DNA of 64,000 nt. It comes from Deltaproteobacteria bacterium (GTDB lineage: Bacteria; Myxococcota_A; UBA9160; UBA6930). The stretch spans positions 1 to 64,000 of the forward strand of contig JAPPPQ010000008.1 of NCBI GenBank assembly GCA_028817435.1, in the 5' to 3' direction. Position 1 is the first letter of the stretch. Every line of letters begins with the position of its first letter. Of this stretch, positions 20,267 through 28,992 are shown piece after piece. Under the pieces are notes generated by a model. The model was not told the DNA's origin, did no database searches, and was given only the letters and a program-made list of their open reading frames with translations. The position numbers and the translations under genes are program-made.

Positions 20267-21760
20267 CTACGGGGCGACGGTCACGGTGGCGCCGCGCATG
20301 GGCGCTTGATCCAGGTGCGGCAAACACAGGTATTCAAACACGCCGCTCTTGGCAAAAGCGTGGCGATAGACATCGCCCCGAGCCAGAAATGGCGAGGCCA
20401 GCGGCGCCGCCAGCACGCGGGTGCCGCTGCCGCTGGTTACGGTGTGGGCGACGGCGTCATCGTTCACCCAGGCCACGGTGCCACCGGGGCGCACCGAAAT
20501 GTGCTTGGGCACAAAGCGCATGCCGCGCAACCGCACCACGGCATCGGCGCCCTCGGTATTGGCCGGCGCCGCGCCAATTTTCGCGCGCTTTGCCGGGGCG
20601 GCGGCCAGCGCGCCGCTGCCATTTGCGCCGCCCCCTTCGACAGGCCCGGCACCGGGGCCGAGCGGCGAATCCGGCGAGCCGGAATCCGGACAGCCGCGCA
20701 GCGGAGCGCCGACGCGCTGCACCGCGTCGGAGAGATCTGCGCAGTTGTCGCGGCCGCTGCCGTCCCAGGCAAAGTCTCCCCCGCCGCCGTATTGGCTCTT
20801 CACATCCCGGTGGGGGTTGTCGCCATTTTGCGAGAGATAGTTGAAGCCGATGCGGTTGCGGTCGGCAAAAGGCTCCTGCTCGGGATCCTGCGCCGCGTCC
20901 TCCTCGGCCAGGCGAATCAGGCCAATGCCGACGGAGCGATTCTGCTTCACCCAGTTGCCCTCCACCACGCTGTCGTCCGCGCCCATTACCAGAATGCCAA
21001 TGCCCGCGGGCAGCGAACCCACGGTGGATTCCGGATCGCCGAAGTTGCGGGTGTTGTTGCGCACCACCCAGTTGCTGTGCACGCGGTTGCGGCGCGCCTC
21101 TTTCAGCACCTTGCCGGGCAGCACGAAGACCAGAATGCCCGCGGTGTTGTCATAGACCAGGTTGTCGCGCACCTCGGTGTCGTTGCTGTTCTCAATTTCA
21201 ATGCCGGCCACATTGCGGTGCACCTCGTTGTAGGCCACCAGCGCGCGCTCCGATTCGCCCACATAAATCCCCGCATCGCGCACGCGGGTCACCGTGCAAT
21301 GCACCACCGTGATGTTGCGCGACTGCACCGGATAGACGCCGTAGAGGCCGGTGTCGTCCACCACCAGATCCCGGAACAGCGCGCCGTCCACGCCCTGGGT
21401 GGTAACGCCGTTGCCCTTGTAGCGGCGCACGCCGAAGCCGCTGATCGCAAAGGGGCTGGCCGAGGCAATCACGCCATCGTTGAGCTTGCCGCGGCCGTCC
21501 AGCACCGGGCGCTCGCTGCCGCGCACCACGCCGCGCAGGGTGATGCCCGGCGTATCCACCACCAGCGCCTCGTGATAGACGCCGGGCTCCACCTCAATGA
21601 CGCTGCCGGGGGCGGCGCGCGCAATGGCGCGGGAGATGGACTCGCCGGCGCGCACGCGCAGCGTCTCTGCCGCCGCCCCCGCCGCCAGGCCCGCGGCGCA
21701 GAGCAAAGCCAGCAGGGCGCGGGGCGCAAGTGAAGCCAGGTTGCCGGAAATGCGATTCAT
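20267..21760 (-). CDS. Secreted parallel beta-helix (NosD-like) protein fused to a C-terminal type 1 copper (cupredoxin) domain
   Basis: 497 residues. An N-terminal signal peptide (about residues 1-31, LASLAPRALLALLCAAGLAAGAAA) is followed by a right-handed beta-helix of about 310 residues with repeating GIxIxxS/N, VxxNxVxxN and NxxGIxV units, as in NosD/carbohydrate-binding-and-sugar-hydrolysis proteins. After a Pro/Gly/Ala-rich linker, the last ~90 residues form a plastocyanin/azurin-like fold with visible copper ligands: His in VAHTVTS, Cys and His in YLCLPH, and a nearby Met in APM. The start codon overlaps the stop of the di-heme peroxidase gene by 4 bases, so they are translationally coupled. 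The fusion plus its redox neighbour suggests periplasmic electron transfer tied to a surface or glycan substrate; that is inference. Confidence 0.85.
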   Translation of the reverse strand: MNRISGNLASLAPRALLALLCAAGLAAGAAAETLRVRAGESISRAIARAAPGSVIEVEPGVYHEALVVDTPGITLRGVVRGSERPVLDGRGKLNDGVIASASPFAISGFGVRRYKGNGVTTQGVDGALFRDLVVDDTGLYGVYPVQSRNITVVHCTVTRVRDAGIYVGESERALVAYNEVHRNVAGIEIENSNDTEVRDNLVYDNTAGILVFVLPGKVLKEARRNRVHSNWVVRNNTRNFGDPESTVGSLPAGIGILVMGADDSVVEGNWVKQNRSVGIGLIRLAEEDAAQDPEQEPFADRNRIGFNYLSQNGDNPHRDVKSQYGGGGDFAWDGSGRDNCADLSDAVQRVGAPLRGCPDSGSPDSPLGPGAGPVEGGGANGSGALAAAPAKRAKIGAAPANTEGADAVVRLRGMRFVPKHISVRPGGTVAWVNDDAVAHTVTSGSGTRVLAAPLASPFLARGDVYRHAFAKSGVFEYLCLPHLDQAPMRGATVTVAP

Positions 21761-22800
21761 GGAAAGTCCTCCGCAGTTCGGGGAAATTCATCCAGAACGG
21801 GCAGGCCGGAGGGTACCCGATCCGGAACGCGGGGGCGCGCGCTTTCATCGCTGAGACTGCGCAGAAAAGCGGCCAGCGCGGCGGCCTCGTCGCCGGAAAT
21901 CTCAAAGGCGCGGATTTGCCCCGAGATGCGCGAGGCGGGGACGCCCAGCGCGCGCCCGCCGCCGCGCTGGTAAAAGGCGATCACATCTTCCAGCGTCGCA
22001 AGGGATCCATCGTGCATATAGGGCGCGGTGCCGGCGACATTGCGCAGCGAGGGAACGCCGAAGAAGCCGTGCTGCGCGGGGGTGCCGCCGGCCCCGGCGA
22101 CGCCGGGATCGGGCGACGCGACGCCCACGCCCAGCGCCAGCGGCGCGCCGAAGGTGGGCGGGCGGTGGCATTCGAAACAGCGCGTGTTGAGCGAGCGGAA
22201 CAGCGCCAGGCCGCGCAACTCAACCGGGCTGAGGGCGTCCCGCGCGCCCCGCGTCCAGCGGTCGTAGCGCGAGTTCTGCGAAACCAGCGTCCGCTCGAAG
22301 GCGGCCAGCGCCCGCGCCGTGTTGCGCAGCGAGAGCGGCTGCGAATCCTGCGGAAAAGCGCGGGCAAAATGCGCGCGGTATTCCGGCAGCGCGGCCAGCC
22401 GCGCAAGCAACTTTGCGGGATCTGCGCCGAGCTCTGCGGGCGAGAGCAGCGGAATTAGCGCCTGCGCTTCCAGCGACTCTGCGCGCCGGTCCCACATGAG
22501 CCGCTGCTTGAAAGCCGCGTTGTAAAGGGTGGGCGTGTTGCGCGCGAGCTCTGCGCCGCCGCGCCCCCGCGCCCTGGGCAAACCATCGGCGAGAAAGCGC
22601 CCAGGCCGGTGGCAGTGCGCGCAGGAAAGCGCGCCATCCTTTGAGAGCAGCGGATCGAAGAACAACAACCGCCCCAACTCCACGCGCGCCGCCGTCGGCG
22701 CTTCCCCCGGCATGGGCGGAAAAGGCCGGTCGAGTCCGGTAGCCGCGCCGAGCAGCCACCACGCACAGGCGGCCAGCAGCAGCCGGTCTCTGCGCTCCAC
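21757..22800 (-). CDS. Di-heme cytochrome c peroxidase / MauG family protein
   Basis: 347 residues from a GTG two bases after the upstream E2 stop. A short hydrophobic N-terminus (LLLAACAWWLLGAATG) would direct export. Two haem c sites are visible, CAHCH near residue 60 and CFECH near residue 205, together with family motifs LGRLLFFDPLLSKDGALSC, RNTPTLYNAAF and a late PYMHDGSLATLEDVIAFY. Family members reduce peroxide in the periplasm or, as MauG, make oxidative post-translational modifications. The tight coupling to a beta-helix/cupredoxin protein makes that protein its obvious redox partner or substrate. Its place directly behind acetoin-dehydrogenase genes is unusual. Confidence 0.85.
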   Translation of the reverse strand: MERRDRLLLAACAWWLLGAATGLDRPFPPMPGEAPTAARVELGRLLFFDPLLSKDGALSCAHCHRPGRFLADGLPRARGRGGAELARNTPTLYNAAFKQRLMWDRRAESLEAQALIPLLSPAELGADPAKLLARLAALPEYRAHFARAFPQDSQPLSLRNTARALAAFERTLVSQNSRYDRWTRGARDALSPVELRGLALFRSLNTRCFECHRPPTFGAPLALGVGVASPDPGVAGAGGTPAQHGFFGVPSLRNVAGTAPYMHDGSLATLEDVIAFYQRGGGRALGVPASRISGQIRAFEISGDEAAALAAFLRSLSDESARPRVPDRVPSGLPVLDEFPRTAEDFP

Positions 22801-22802
22801 GC

Positions 22803-24143
22803 TCAGCCGGCGGCTTGCAGATGGGCGAGCAGCGCTTCGGTGACAGCAGCGGGGGCATCGCTGGCCAGGGCGTGCCCCGCACCGGGAATGACCGTGCAGC
22901 GCGCGCCGGGAATTTGCGCGGCGAGGGATTCGGCATCGGGCGTCAACAGATCTGCACCGGCGGCGAGCACCAGCAGCGGCGCGCCCCGGCCGGCGAGCGC
23001 CTCGCCCAGCGCGCCGAGATGGCCGCGGCGGCTTTGGGACCAGGCGGCGAGGCCCGCGGCGCTGCGCGCCAAAGTATCGGGCGGCGTCCGCGCAAGGCTC
23101 GCGGCCAATCCGCGCAGGGTGCGCGCGAGTTGTGCGGCGTTGCCCAACAGCGAATCGCCGAAGAGCCAGGGCGCGAGGCTCTGCGCCAGCGCGGCCGGGC
23201 CGGCATCTGCCGCAACCCGCTGCCAGGCTTCCAGCACGGCCAGCAGCCGCGGCGTCGCCGCAACGAAGGGCGTGAGCAGCGCGAGGCTGCGCACGCGCTC
23301 GGGCTGCGACAGCGCCAATTCCATGGCGGCGGCAGCACCCAGGCTTGCGCCCACAATGTGCGCCGGGCCGCAATCGAGCTCCCGCAACACGGCGGCGGCG
23401 TCGGCGGCGGCCTGCTTCACCTCGTAGCCCAGGGGCGGCGCATCGGAGTGGCCGACGCCCCTGGGATTCACCCCCGCCACGGCAAAGTGCTCGCGCAGCG
23501 CCGGAATCTGCAGCGCAAAGGAAGAGACATCGCTGCCGAAGCCGGGCAGCAACAGCACGCAGTGCCCCGCGCCTTCGCGCAACACTTCGAGCGCCACGCC
23601 CTCCGCCACCGGCACCAATCGCTCGCGCGCCTCGGCGTGGGCGGATACATCTTCCCGGGTAACGCGGCCGCCCGGGCCGCTGCCCGCTACCTGCGACAAA
23701 TCTACGCCGAGCTTTCGCGCCAGCGCCCGGGCCGCCGGCGCCACCGGACGGCGCGCGGTGGAAGCGGCGCTGCGCGCGGGCGCTGCCGAAGGCGTGGAAG
23801 ACGCAACCGGCGCGGGCGGAGTCTTCGCCCCCGCCGCTGAAGGCGGCTGCGCGGCGGCGTGGGCGGCGGCAAAAGCCTCGGCGTCGAAGTCTTCGTCGGC
23901 CGTTTCGGTAATGGCAGCCAACAGCGCGCCGCAGGGAACCGGATCTGCGCCGGCCGCAATGTAAATGTGGCGCAAAAATCCCTCGGCGGCGGATTCAATC
24001 TCGGCCTCGCTCTTCTCGGACTCGATCACCAGCACCACCTGCCCCTTGGCGACCGGTGCGCCGAGGGGCAGCGGCCAGGAGACGACGCTGCCCTCTTCCA
24101 TGGTCATGCCCAGCTTGGGCATGGCGATGGCGGTGGCGGCCAA
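22803..24143 (-). CDS. acoC: Dihydrolipoyllysine acyltransferase (E2) of an acetoin-dehydrogenase-type complex, alpha/beta-hydrolase form
   Basis: 446 residues from a TTG start 3 bases after the E1 beta stop. Residues 1-78 are a biotinyl/lipoyl domain with the modified lysine at K44 in IESEKSEAE. An Ala/Pro linker leads to a peripheral-subunit-binding domain (about residues 130-170, ARALARKLGVDL..GSGPGGRVTREDV). Instead of the usual CAT-type acyltransferase core, residues ~180-446 are an alpha/beta-hydrolase with the nucleophile elbow GASLG and a late GAGHAL. That layout is known for AcoC-type E2s. It would accept the C2 unit from E1 and pass it to CoA. No E3 (dihydrolipoamide dehydrogenase) gene is nearby. 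A lipoate ligase lies 5 kb away. Confidence 0.85.
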   Translation of the reverse strand: MAATAIAMPKLGMTMEEGSVVSWPLPLGAPVAKGQVVLVIESEKSEAEIESAAEGFLRHIYIAAGADPVPCGALLAAITETADEDFDAEAFAAAHAAAQPPSAAGAKTPPAPVASSTPSAAPARSAASTARRPVAPAARALARKLGVDLSQVAGSGPGGRVTREDVSAHAEARERLVPVAEGVALEVLREGAGHCVLLLPGFGSDVSSFALQIPALREHFAVAGVNPRGVGHSDAPPLGYEVKQAAADAAAVLRELDCGPAHIVGASLGAAAAMELALSQPERVRSLALLTPFVAATPRLLAVLEAWQRVAADAGPAALAQSLAPWLFGDSLLGNAAQLARTLRGLAASLARTPPDTLARSAAGLAAWSQSRRGHLGALGEALAGRGAPLLVLAAGADLLTPDAESLAAQIPGARCTVIPGAGHALASDAPAAVTEALLAHLQAAG

Positions 24144-24146
24144 CGC

Positions 24147-25151
24147 TCAGCCGAGCTCGCGCACCGCGGCAATCACATCGGCGGCGGCGGGCATATAGGC
24201 GCGCTCGAGCACCTGGCTGAACGGCACGGGAGCGTGGGGTGCGGTCACGCGCTTCACCGGCGCGTTCAGCGAATCGAAGCCGCGGTCCACGCAGAGCGCC
24301 GCCACATCGCTGGCGATGCCGCAGCGCGGCGTCGCTTCATCCACCACCACCATGCTGCCGGTCTTGGCAAGCGAGCTCAGAATCGCCTCTTCGTCCAGGG
24401 GCTGCAGCGAGCGCAGATCCAGCACATCGGCCTCAATGCCCTCGGCGGCGAGTTGTGCGGCGGCCTCCATGCACACCGGCACCGTGCAGCCCAGCCCCAC
24501 CAGCGACACATCGCCGCCGCTGCGCAACAGCGCGGCTTCTCCCAGCGGCACGGTGTAATCGCCTTCGGGCACCTCGCCCGTCAGGCCCAGCACGCCCTTC
24601 GCCTCGCAAAAGATCACGGGGTTGTCGTCGCGGATTGCGGAGAGCAGCAACCCCTTGGCGTCGGCGGGGTTCGAGGGAATCACCGTCTTGAGTCCCGGAA
24701 TGCCGGTGGTGATCCAGTAGAGCGACTGCGAGTGCTGCGCGGCGGCCTGCATGCCCGCGCCGCTGACGGTGCGCACGGTGAGCGGCACGCGCACCTTGCC
24801 GCCAAACATGTAACGCAGCTTGGCGGCCTGGTTGAGCAGCGGATCGAGGCAGGTGCCGAGAAAGTCCATGAACATCAACTCGGCGACGGGGCGCAACCCG
24901 GTGGCCGCAGCGCCCACCGCCGTGCCGATGATGCCCATTTCGCTGATGGGCGTATCGAGCACCCGGCCCGGGAAGGACTTGACGAGCCCCTTGGTGGTGC
25001 CGAGCACGCCGCCCATCTCGTCCACATCGCCGGAATCGCGTGCGCCGCCGCCGGCCACATCCTCGCCGAGCAAAATCACATCGGGATCGGATTCCAGCGC
25101 CAGGTGCAGCGCCTCGTTCACCGCCATGCCGAATCCGAGTTCGCGGCTCAT
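24147..25151 (-). CDS. acoB: Thiamine-dependent dehydrogenase E1 beta subunit (acetoin/pyruvate type)
   Basis: 334 residues, complete transketolase-like pyrimidine-binding plus C-terminal domain. Visible family motifs include ALHLALESDPDVILLGEDV, the SEMGIIGTAVGAA stretch and the C-terminal LRSLQPLDEE..S..KTG..VVVDEA. With E1 alpha it forms the heterotetramer that decarboxylates an alpha-keto acid or cleaves acetoin using thiamine diphosphate. ATG overlaps the E1 alpha stop by 4 bases. Substrate choice (acetoin, pyruvate, or another 2-oxo compound) cannot be read from sequence alone; the AcoC-type E2 favours acetoin. Confidence 0.9.
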   Translation of the reverse strand: MSRELGFGMAVNEALHLALESDPDVILLGEDVAGGGARDSGDVDEMGGVLGTTKGLVKSFPGRVLDTPISEMGIIGTAVGAAATGLRPVAELMFMDFLGTCLDPLLNQAAKLRYMFGGKVRVPLTVRTVSGAGMQAAAQHSQSLYWITTGIPGLKTVIPSNPADAKGLLLSAIRDDNPVIFCEAKGVLGLTGEVPEGDYTVPLGEAALLRSGGDVSLVGLGCTVPVCMEAAAQLAAEGIEADVLDLRSLQPLDEEAILSSLAKTGSMVVVDEATPRCGIASDVAALCVDRGFDSLNAPVKRVTAPHAPVPFSQVLERAYMPAAADVIAAVRELG

Positions 25152-26122
25152 GCCGGGCTCTCCGCATACACATCGGCGTCCACCTCGGCGGGATCGGGCA
25201 GCGGCGCAGCTTCCGCCGCTTCCACCGCGGCGGCAATTTCCTCCTCCACCAGCTTGTCCACCCGGCGCAGCGCATCGGAATCCAGCAACCCCTCTGCAAG
25301 CGCGCGGTCCTCGAAGCGCAGCAGCGGATCGCGGTTCTGAATCCAGTCTTCGGCCTCTTCCTTGGAGCGATAGACCAGCGGATCGCCCACATAGTGGCCG
25401 TGGAAGCGGTAGGTCTTGCACTCCAGCAACGTCGGCCCGCCGCCGCTGCGCGCGCGTTCAATGGCGCGGCCCGCCTTCTCGAACACATCGAAGAAGTCCA
25501 TGCCGTCGGCAATGTCGGAATTCATGGCGTAAGATTCGGCGCGCACCGCAATGTCCTTCACCGGAATCACAAAGTCCGTCGGCGTGAATTCGCCGAAGCC
25601 GTTGTTTTCCACCACATAAACTGCCGGCAGCTTCCAGTTCGAGGCCATGTTGAGGGATTCGTGAAAAGAGCCCTGGTTCGTGGCGCCGTCGCCGAAAAAG
25701 GCCACAGCCACAGCGCCGGTCTGCTTGAGCTTGGCCGTGAGCGCAGCGCCGGTGGTGAGCGGAATGCCCGCGCCCACGATGCCATTTGCACCGAGCATGC
25801 CCTTTTCGATGTCGGCGATGTGCATGGAGCCGCCGCGGCCCTTGCAAACCCCCGTCGCGCGCCCGAAAAGCTCGGCCATCATGCCCGCCACCTCCACGCC
25901 CTTGGCAATGCAGTGGCCGTGGCCGCGGTGGGTGGAGGAGACGAAATCTCCCCCGGCCAATTGCGCGCAGACCCCCACGGCCACGGCCTCTTCGCCGGCG
26001 TAGAGGTGCATGAAGCCGCCCATCTTGCCCGCGCTGACGAGCTCGGTGAGCTTCTCCTCGAATGCGCGGATGGTGCGCATCTTGCGGTAGCTGTCGAGCA
26101 ACTGCTCGCGATTCCATTGCAT
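25148..26122 (-). CDS. acoA: Thiamine-dependent dehydrogenase E1 alpha subunit (acetoin/pyruvate type)
   Basis: 324 residues. The thiamine-diphosphate motif is clear: GDGATNQGSFHESLN and ending VVENN, about 30 residues apart. The family N-terminus YRKMRTIRAFEEKL and the HRGHGHCIAKGV stretch are present, as is the C-terminal TYRFHGHYVGDP. I chose the ATG giving MQWNREQ because GGGAGA lies about 6 bases upstream; an in-frame ATG upstream would add MGHGRIL. It follows the luciferase-like monooxygenase gene by 26 bases and overlaps E1 beta, so the complex is one operon. Confidence 0.9.
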   Translation of the reverse strand: MQWNREQLLDSYRKMRTIRAFEEKLTELVSAGKMGGFMHLYAGEEAVAVGVCAQLAGGDFVSSTHRGHGHCIAKGVEVAGMMAELFGRATGVCKGRGGSMHIADIEKGMLGANGIVGAGIPLTTGAALTAKLKQTGAVAVAFFGDGATNQGSFHESLNMASNWKLPAVYVVENNGFGEFTPTDFVIPVKDIAVRAESYAMNSDIADGMDFFDVFEKAGRAIERARSGGGPTLLECKTYRFHGHYVGDPLVYRSKEEAEDWIQNRDPLLRFEDRALAEGLLDSDALRRVDKLVEEEIAAAVEAAEAAPLPDPAEVDADVYAESPA

Positions 26123-26148
26123 CAGAATTCTCCCATGTCCCATTGCGC

Positions 26149-27120
26149 TCAGAGCTGAGGCAGAACCTCGGCAGCATAGAGGCGCAGGCTCTCCCAGGCC
26201 AGCTCCGGCGGCGTGCCGCCGCACAGCGGATGCAAAATCACAGCGCCGGCCGCCTGGGCGTGCTCGACGCATTCCGCGGGGGTGAAAATGCGGAACAATC
26301 CCTCGGCGCGCAATTCCTCAACGCTCCCGGCCCGCGAGTGCATTACCGAAGACTGCTGCGACGGCGGCTGCCAGTTCGCGTAGGTGACCGCTTCGTGCAG
26401 CAGGTAGCGGCCAAACTCCCGCCAGGCGCGCTCGGGATCCCGCGCCACCCAGATGGTCTCGCCGCTGCCGGGCGGCAACAGCAGCGGCGCGTGCCCCCGC
26501 CGCTCGCATTCGGCGCGGTAGAGCGCGTTCATTTCGCCGTCGTCATTGGCAGGCTGATAGGGCAGACCGAAGCGCGCCGCCCGGCGCGCCGCCGCGCGGC
26601 TCTGCCCGCCCAGCATCAGCGGCGGATGCGGCTGCGTAAAAGGCGCGGGGGTGACGAGGACGCGGCGCCCGCGCCACTCAAAGCTCTCGCCGCGCCAGGC
26701 CCGCAGCAGCACCTCCAGGTGCTCGTCCATCAGCGCGCCGCGCCGCCGCCCGTCAATTCCGAACATGGCGAATTCTTCGGGCCGGTAGCCTGCGCCCAGC
26801 GTGCAGATTACACGCCCGCGGCTCAGGTGGTCCAGCACCGCCAACTCTTCGGCGAGCTTCACCGGGTCGTGATAGGGAAGCAGCAGCGCGGCAATGGTGA
26901 TGCGCAGACGCTGGCTGCGCGCGGCCATTGCAGCGGCCATGGTGAGCGGCGCGGGCAGGTAGCCATCTGCCGTCGCGTGATGCTCGGAGAGGGTCACGCC
27001 GTCCAGCCCCTGCGCGTCGGCCCAGGCGGCCATGTCGAGCGCCGCCGCGTAGTAATCCTCCCGCCGCACCGGCGAAAAGTCCGGCACGCGCATATCGAAG
27101 CGCAGCAAAGAGATGGGCAT
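26149..27120 (-). CDS. LLM-class flavin-dependent oxidoreductase (luciferase-like)
   Basis: 323 residues forming a bacterial-luciferase-like TIM barrel: the N-terminus has DFSP and a YAAALDMAAWADAQGLDGVTLSEHH strand-helix unit, then AARSQRLRITIAALLLPYHDPVKLAEELAVLDHLSRGR and LGAGYRPEEFAMFG, all typical of the family. Members use reduced FMN or F420 to oxidise or reduce small substrates. The substrate here is unknown. It sits between a fumarylacetoacetate-hydrolase family gene (18-base gap) and the E1 alpha gene, which suggests a small catabolic cassette delivering 2-oxo acids to the dehydrogenase; that link is inference. Confidence 0.85.
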   Translation of the reverse strand: MPISLLRFDMRVPDFSPVRREDYYAAALDMAAWADAQGLDGVTLSEHHATADGYLPAPLTMAAAMAARSQRLRITIAALLLPYHDPVKLAEELAVLDHLSRGRVICTLGAGYRPEEFAMFGIDGRRRGALMDEHLEVLLRAWRGESFEWRGRRVLVTPAPFTQPHPPLMLGGQSRAAARRAARFGLPYQPANDDGEMNALYRAECERRGHAPLLLPPGSGETIWVARDPERAWREFGRYLLHEAVTYANWQPPSQQSSVMHSRAGSVEELRAEGLFRIFTPAECVEHAQAAGAVILHPLCGGTPPELAWESLRLYAAEVLPQL

Positions 27121-27138
27121 GGCAATCCTCTGGCGAAT

Positions 27139-27993
27139 TCAAATTCGCTGCGTGTCGGGCTCCTCAATGACCTCGTTCTCAATAACGCCGATGGATTCAA
27201 TCTCAATGCGCACGCGGTCGCCGGGAACCAGCCAGCGCGGCGGCTTCATGGCCATGCCGACGCCGCCGCAGGTGCCGGTGGCAATCAGGTCGCCGGGCTC
27301 CAGCGTGAAGGCGGTGCTGAGATGCTCAACCAGCGCGCCGCAATCGAAAATGAGTTCGCGGGTGTTCGAGTGCTGCCGCAGTTCGCCGTTCACCCAGGTG
27401 CGCAGTTCCAGGCCCGATGCATCGCCGCCGAGCTCGTCGGCGCTGACCAGCGCGGGGCCGAAAGGGCAGTGCGTATCGAAAGACTTGCCCATCATGTAGG
27501 TGGGGCTGCGCATTTGCCAATCGCGCACAGAGACATCGTTCAGCACCGTGTAACCGGCGATCACCTCGGCGGCGCGCGCCCGGGGCACATGGCGGCAGCG
27601 CCGGCCAATCACCAGGGCCAGCTCGCCCTCGTAATCGAGGTGCTTCGAGGCGCGGGGGCGGTGGATGGGATCGAAAGGCCCGCTCGCCGCCGTGCTCTGC
27701 TTGTTGAAAATGATCGGCACCTCCGGCGCTTTGCGGCCGCCTTCGGCCACATGGTCCGCGTAGTTGAGTCCGGCGGCCAAAATCTTCCCAGGGCGCGGGA
27801 TGGGCGCTTCGAGGCGCACGGCATCGAGCGGAATGCGCGGCCCGGAAGCCGCCCCCGCGGCGGCCAGCGCGCCGGCTTCGAGCAGCGCCCGCAGATCCCG
27901 GGGCAGCCCCGCCTCGCCCAGATCTGTGATCTCGCCGCCTTCCAGCCGCCCTGCCCGCGTGGCGCCGCCGTGTGTGAAGGTGACCAGCCGCAT
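27139..27993 (-). CDS. Fumarylacetoacetate hydrolase family protein
   Basis: 284 residues. Core motifs: KILAAGLNYADHVAE, the metal-binding DYEGELALVIGR, NDVSVRDWQ, KSFDTHCPFGPALVS, and the C-terminal GDLIATGTCGGVGM followed by a basic-site region. The family includes hydrolases and decarboxylases of 2-oxo acids in aromatic and sugar-acid breakdown. The start is set by GGAGGAGCC just before the ATG. It is the first gene of the nine-gene minus-strand run and diverges from an SDR gene, with a 105-base shared upstream gap. Confidence 0.9.
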   Translation of the reverse strand: MRLVTFTHGGATRAGRLEGGEITDLGEAGLPRDLRALLEAGALAAAGAASGPRIPLDAVRLEAPIPRPGKILAAGLNYADHVAEGGRKAPEVPIIFNKQSTAASGPFDPIHRPRASKHLDYEGELALVIGRRCRHVPRARAAEVIAGYTVLNDVSVRDWQMRSPTYMMGKSFDTHCPFGPALVSADELGGDASGLELRTWVNGELRQHSNTRELIFDCGALVEHLSTAFTLEPGDLIATGTCGGVGMAMKPPRWLVPGDRVRIEIESIGVIENEVIEEPDTQRI

Positions 27994-28098
27994 GGCTCCT
28001 CCGCCGCCGCCGGGCGGCCGGCACAGCATACCGCAGGCGCTGTGGTATCGTGGCGCCGCCCGTCTGCAGGGACAAAACGGGCGGCGAAGGAGGCGCAT

Positions 28099-28992
28099 AT
28101 GGCAGGGCGGATTGAGGGCAAGGTGGCGGTGGTTACCGGCGGCGCCAGCGGCATGGGGAGGGACACCGTGCTGCGCTTTTTGGCCGAGGGCGCAAAGGTG
28201 GTGGCCCTGGACATGAACCGGGAGACGGGCGAGGAGACCTGCAAGCTCGCCACCGCCCAGGGCTGCGGCGAGCGGCTGCGCTTTTTGCCGGGCGATGTGT
28301 CGCAAGAGTCCGATGTGCAGGCCGCCGTGGCGCTGGCCGTCTCCGAATTCGGCGGCCTCGACTGCATGTTCAACAACGCCGGCATCATCGGCGCCATTGG
28401 CAGCGTGATGGAGACCGAAGCCGAAGACTGGGACCGCACCTTTGCGGTCATGGTGCGCGGCGTCTTTCTCGGCGTGAAGCACGCCGCGCGCGCCATGGTG
28501 CAGCGCGGCGCGGGCGGCTCCATTATCAACACGGCCTCGGTGGCCGCGCTCTCCGGCGGCAGCGGCCCGCCGGCCTACTCGGCCGCCAAAGCCGCGGTGG
28601 TGAATTTGAGCCGCGCGGCGGCGGTGGAGCTGGCCGAACAGCGCATTCGCGTGAATGCAATCTGCCCCGGCGGCATTCTCACCCCGCTGCTGCACCGCGG
28701 CAACGAGGAAATTTTGCGCCCGCGTTTGCAGGCGCTGCAGCCCTGGCCCGATGCGGGACTGGGCGAGCACATTGCGGGCGCAGCGCTGTTTCTCGCCAGC
28801 GACGATGCGGAATTCGTAACCGGCGAGGCGCTGGTGGTGGATGGCGGACTCACCGCCATGGGGCCTTCGCTGCCCCAGCGCATCCGCCCGGAGGACGCCG
28901 GAGAGCTCGCCGAGCGCTTCGCCTTTGTCGGCCTGGATCAGGGGACGACGGGGCAGCCGCCCATCATCCGCAAAACCGGCGCGGAAGGCTGA
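28099..28992 (+). CDS. Short-chain dehydrogenase/reductase
   Basis: 297 residues; GAAGGAGG sits just upstream of the ATG. Classic SDR features are intact: cofactor loop TGGASGMG near residue 14, NNAG near residue 93, catalytic Ser in NTASVAALSG and YSAAK, then ICPGGILTP. The acidic residue after the second strand (ALDMN) suggests NAD(H) preference. The C-terminus is about 35 residues longer than a minimal SDR. The substrate is unknown. It diverges from the fumarylacetoacetate-hydrolase family gene and may belong to the same pathway. Its stop abuts the convergent lipoate ligase gene. Confidence 0.9.
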   Translation: MAGRIEGKVAVVTGGASGMGRDTVLRFLAEGAKVVALDMNRETGEETCKLATAQGCGERLRFLPGDVSQESDVQAAVALAVSEFGGLDCMFNNAGIIGAIGSVMETEAEDWDRTFAVMVRGVFLGVKHAARAMVQRGAGGSIINTASVAALSGGSGPPAYSAAKAAVVNLSRAAAVELAEQRIRVNAICPGGILTPLLHRGNEEILRPRLQALQPWPDAGLGEHIAGAALFLASDDAEFVTGEALVVDGGLTAMGPSLPQRIRPEDAGELAERFAFVGLDQGTTGQPPIIRKTGAEG

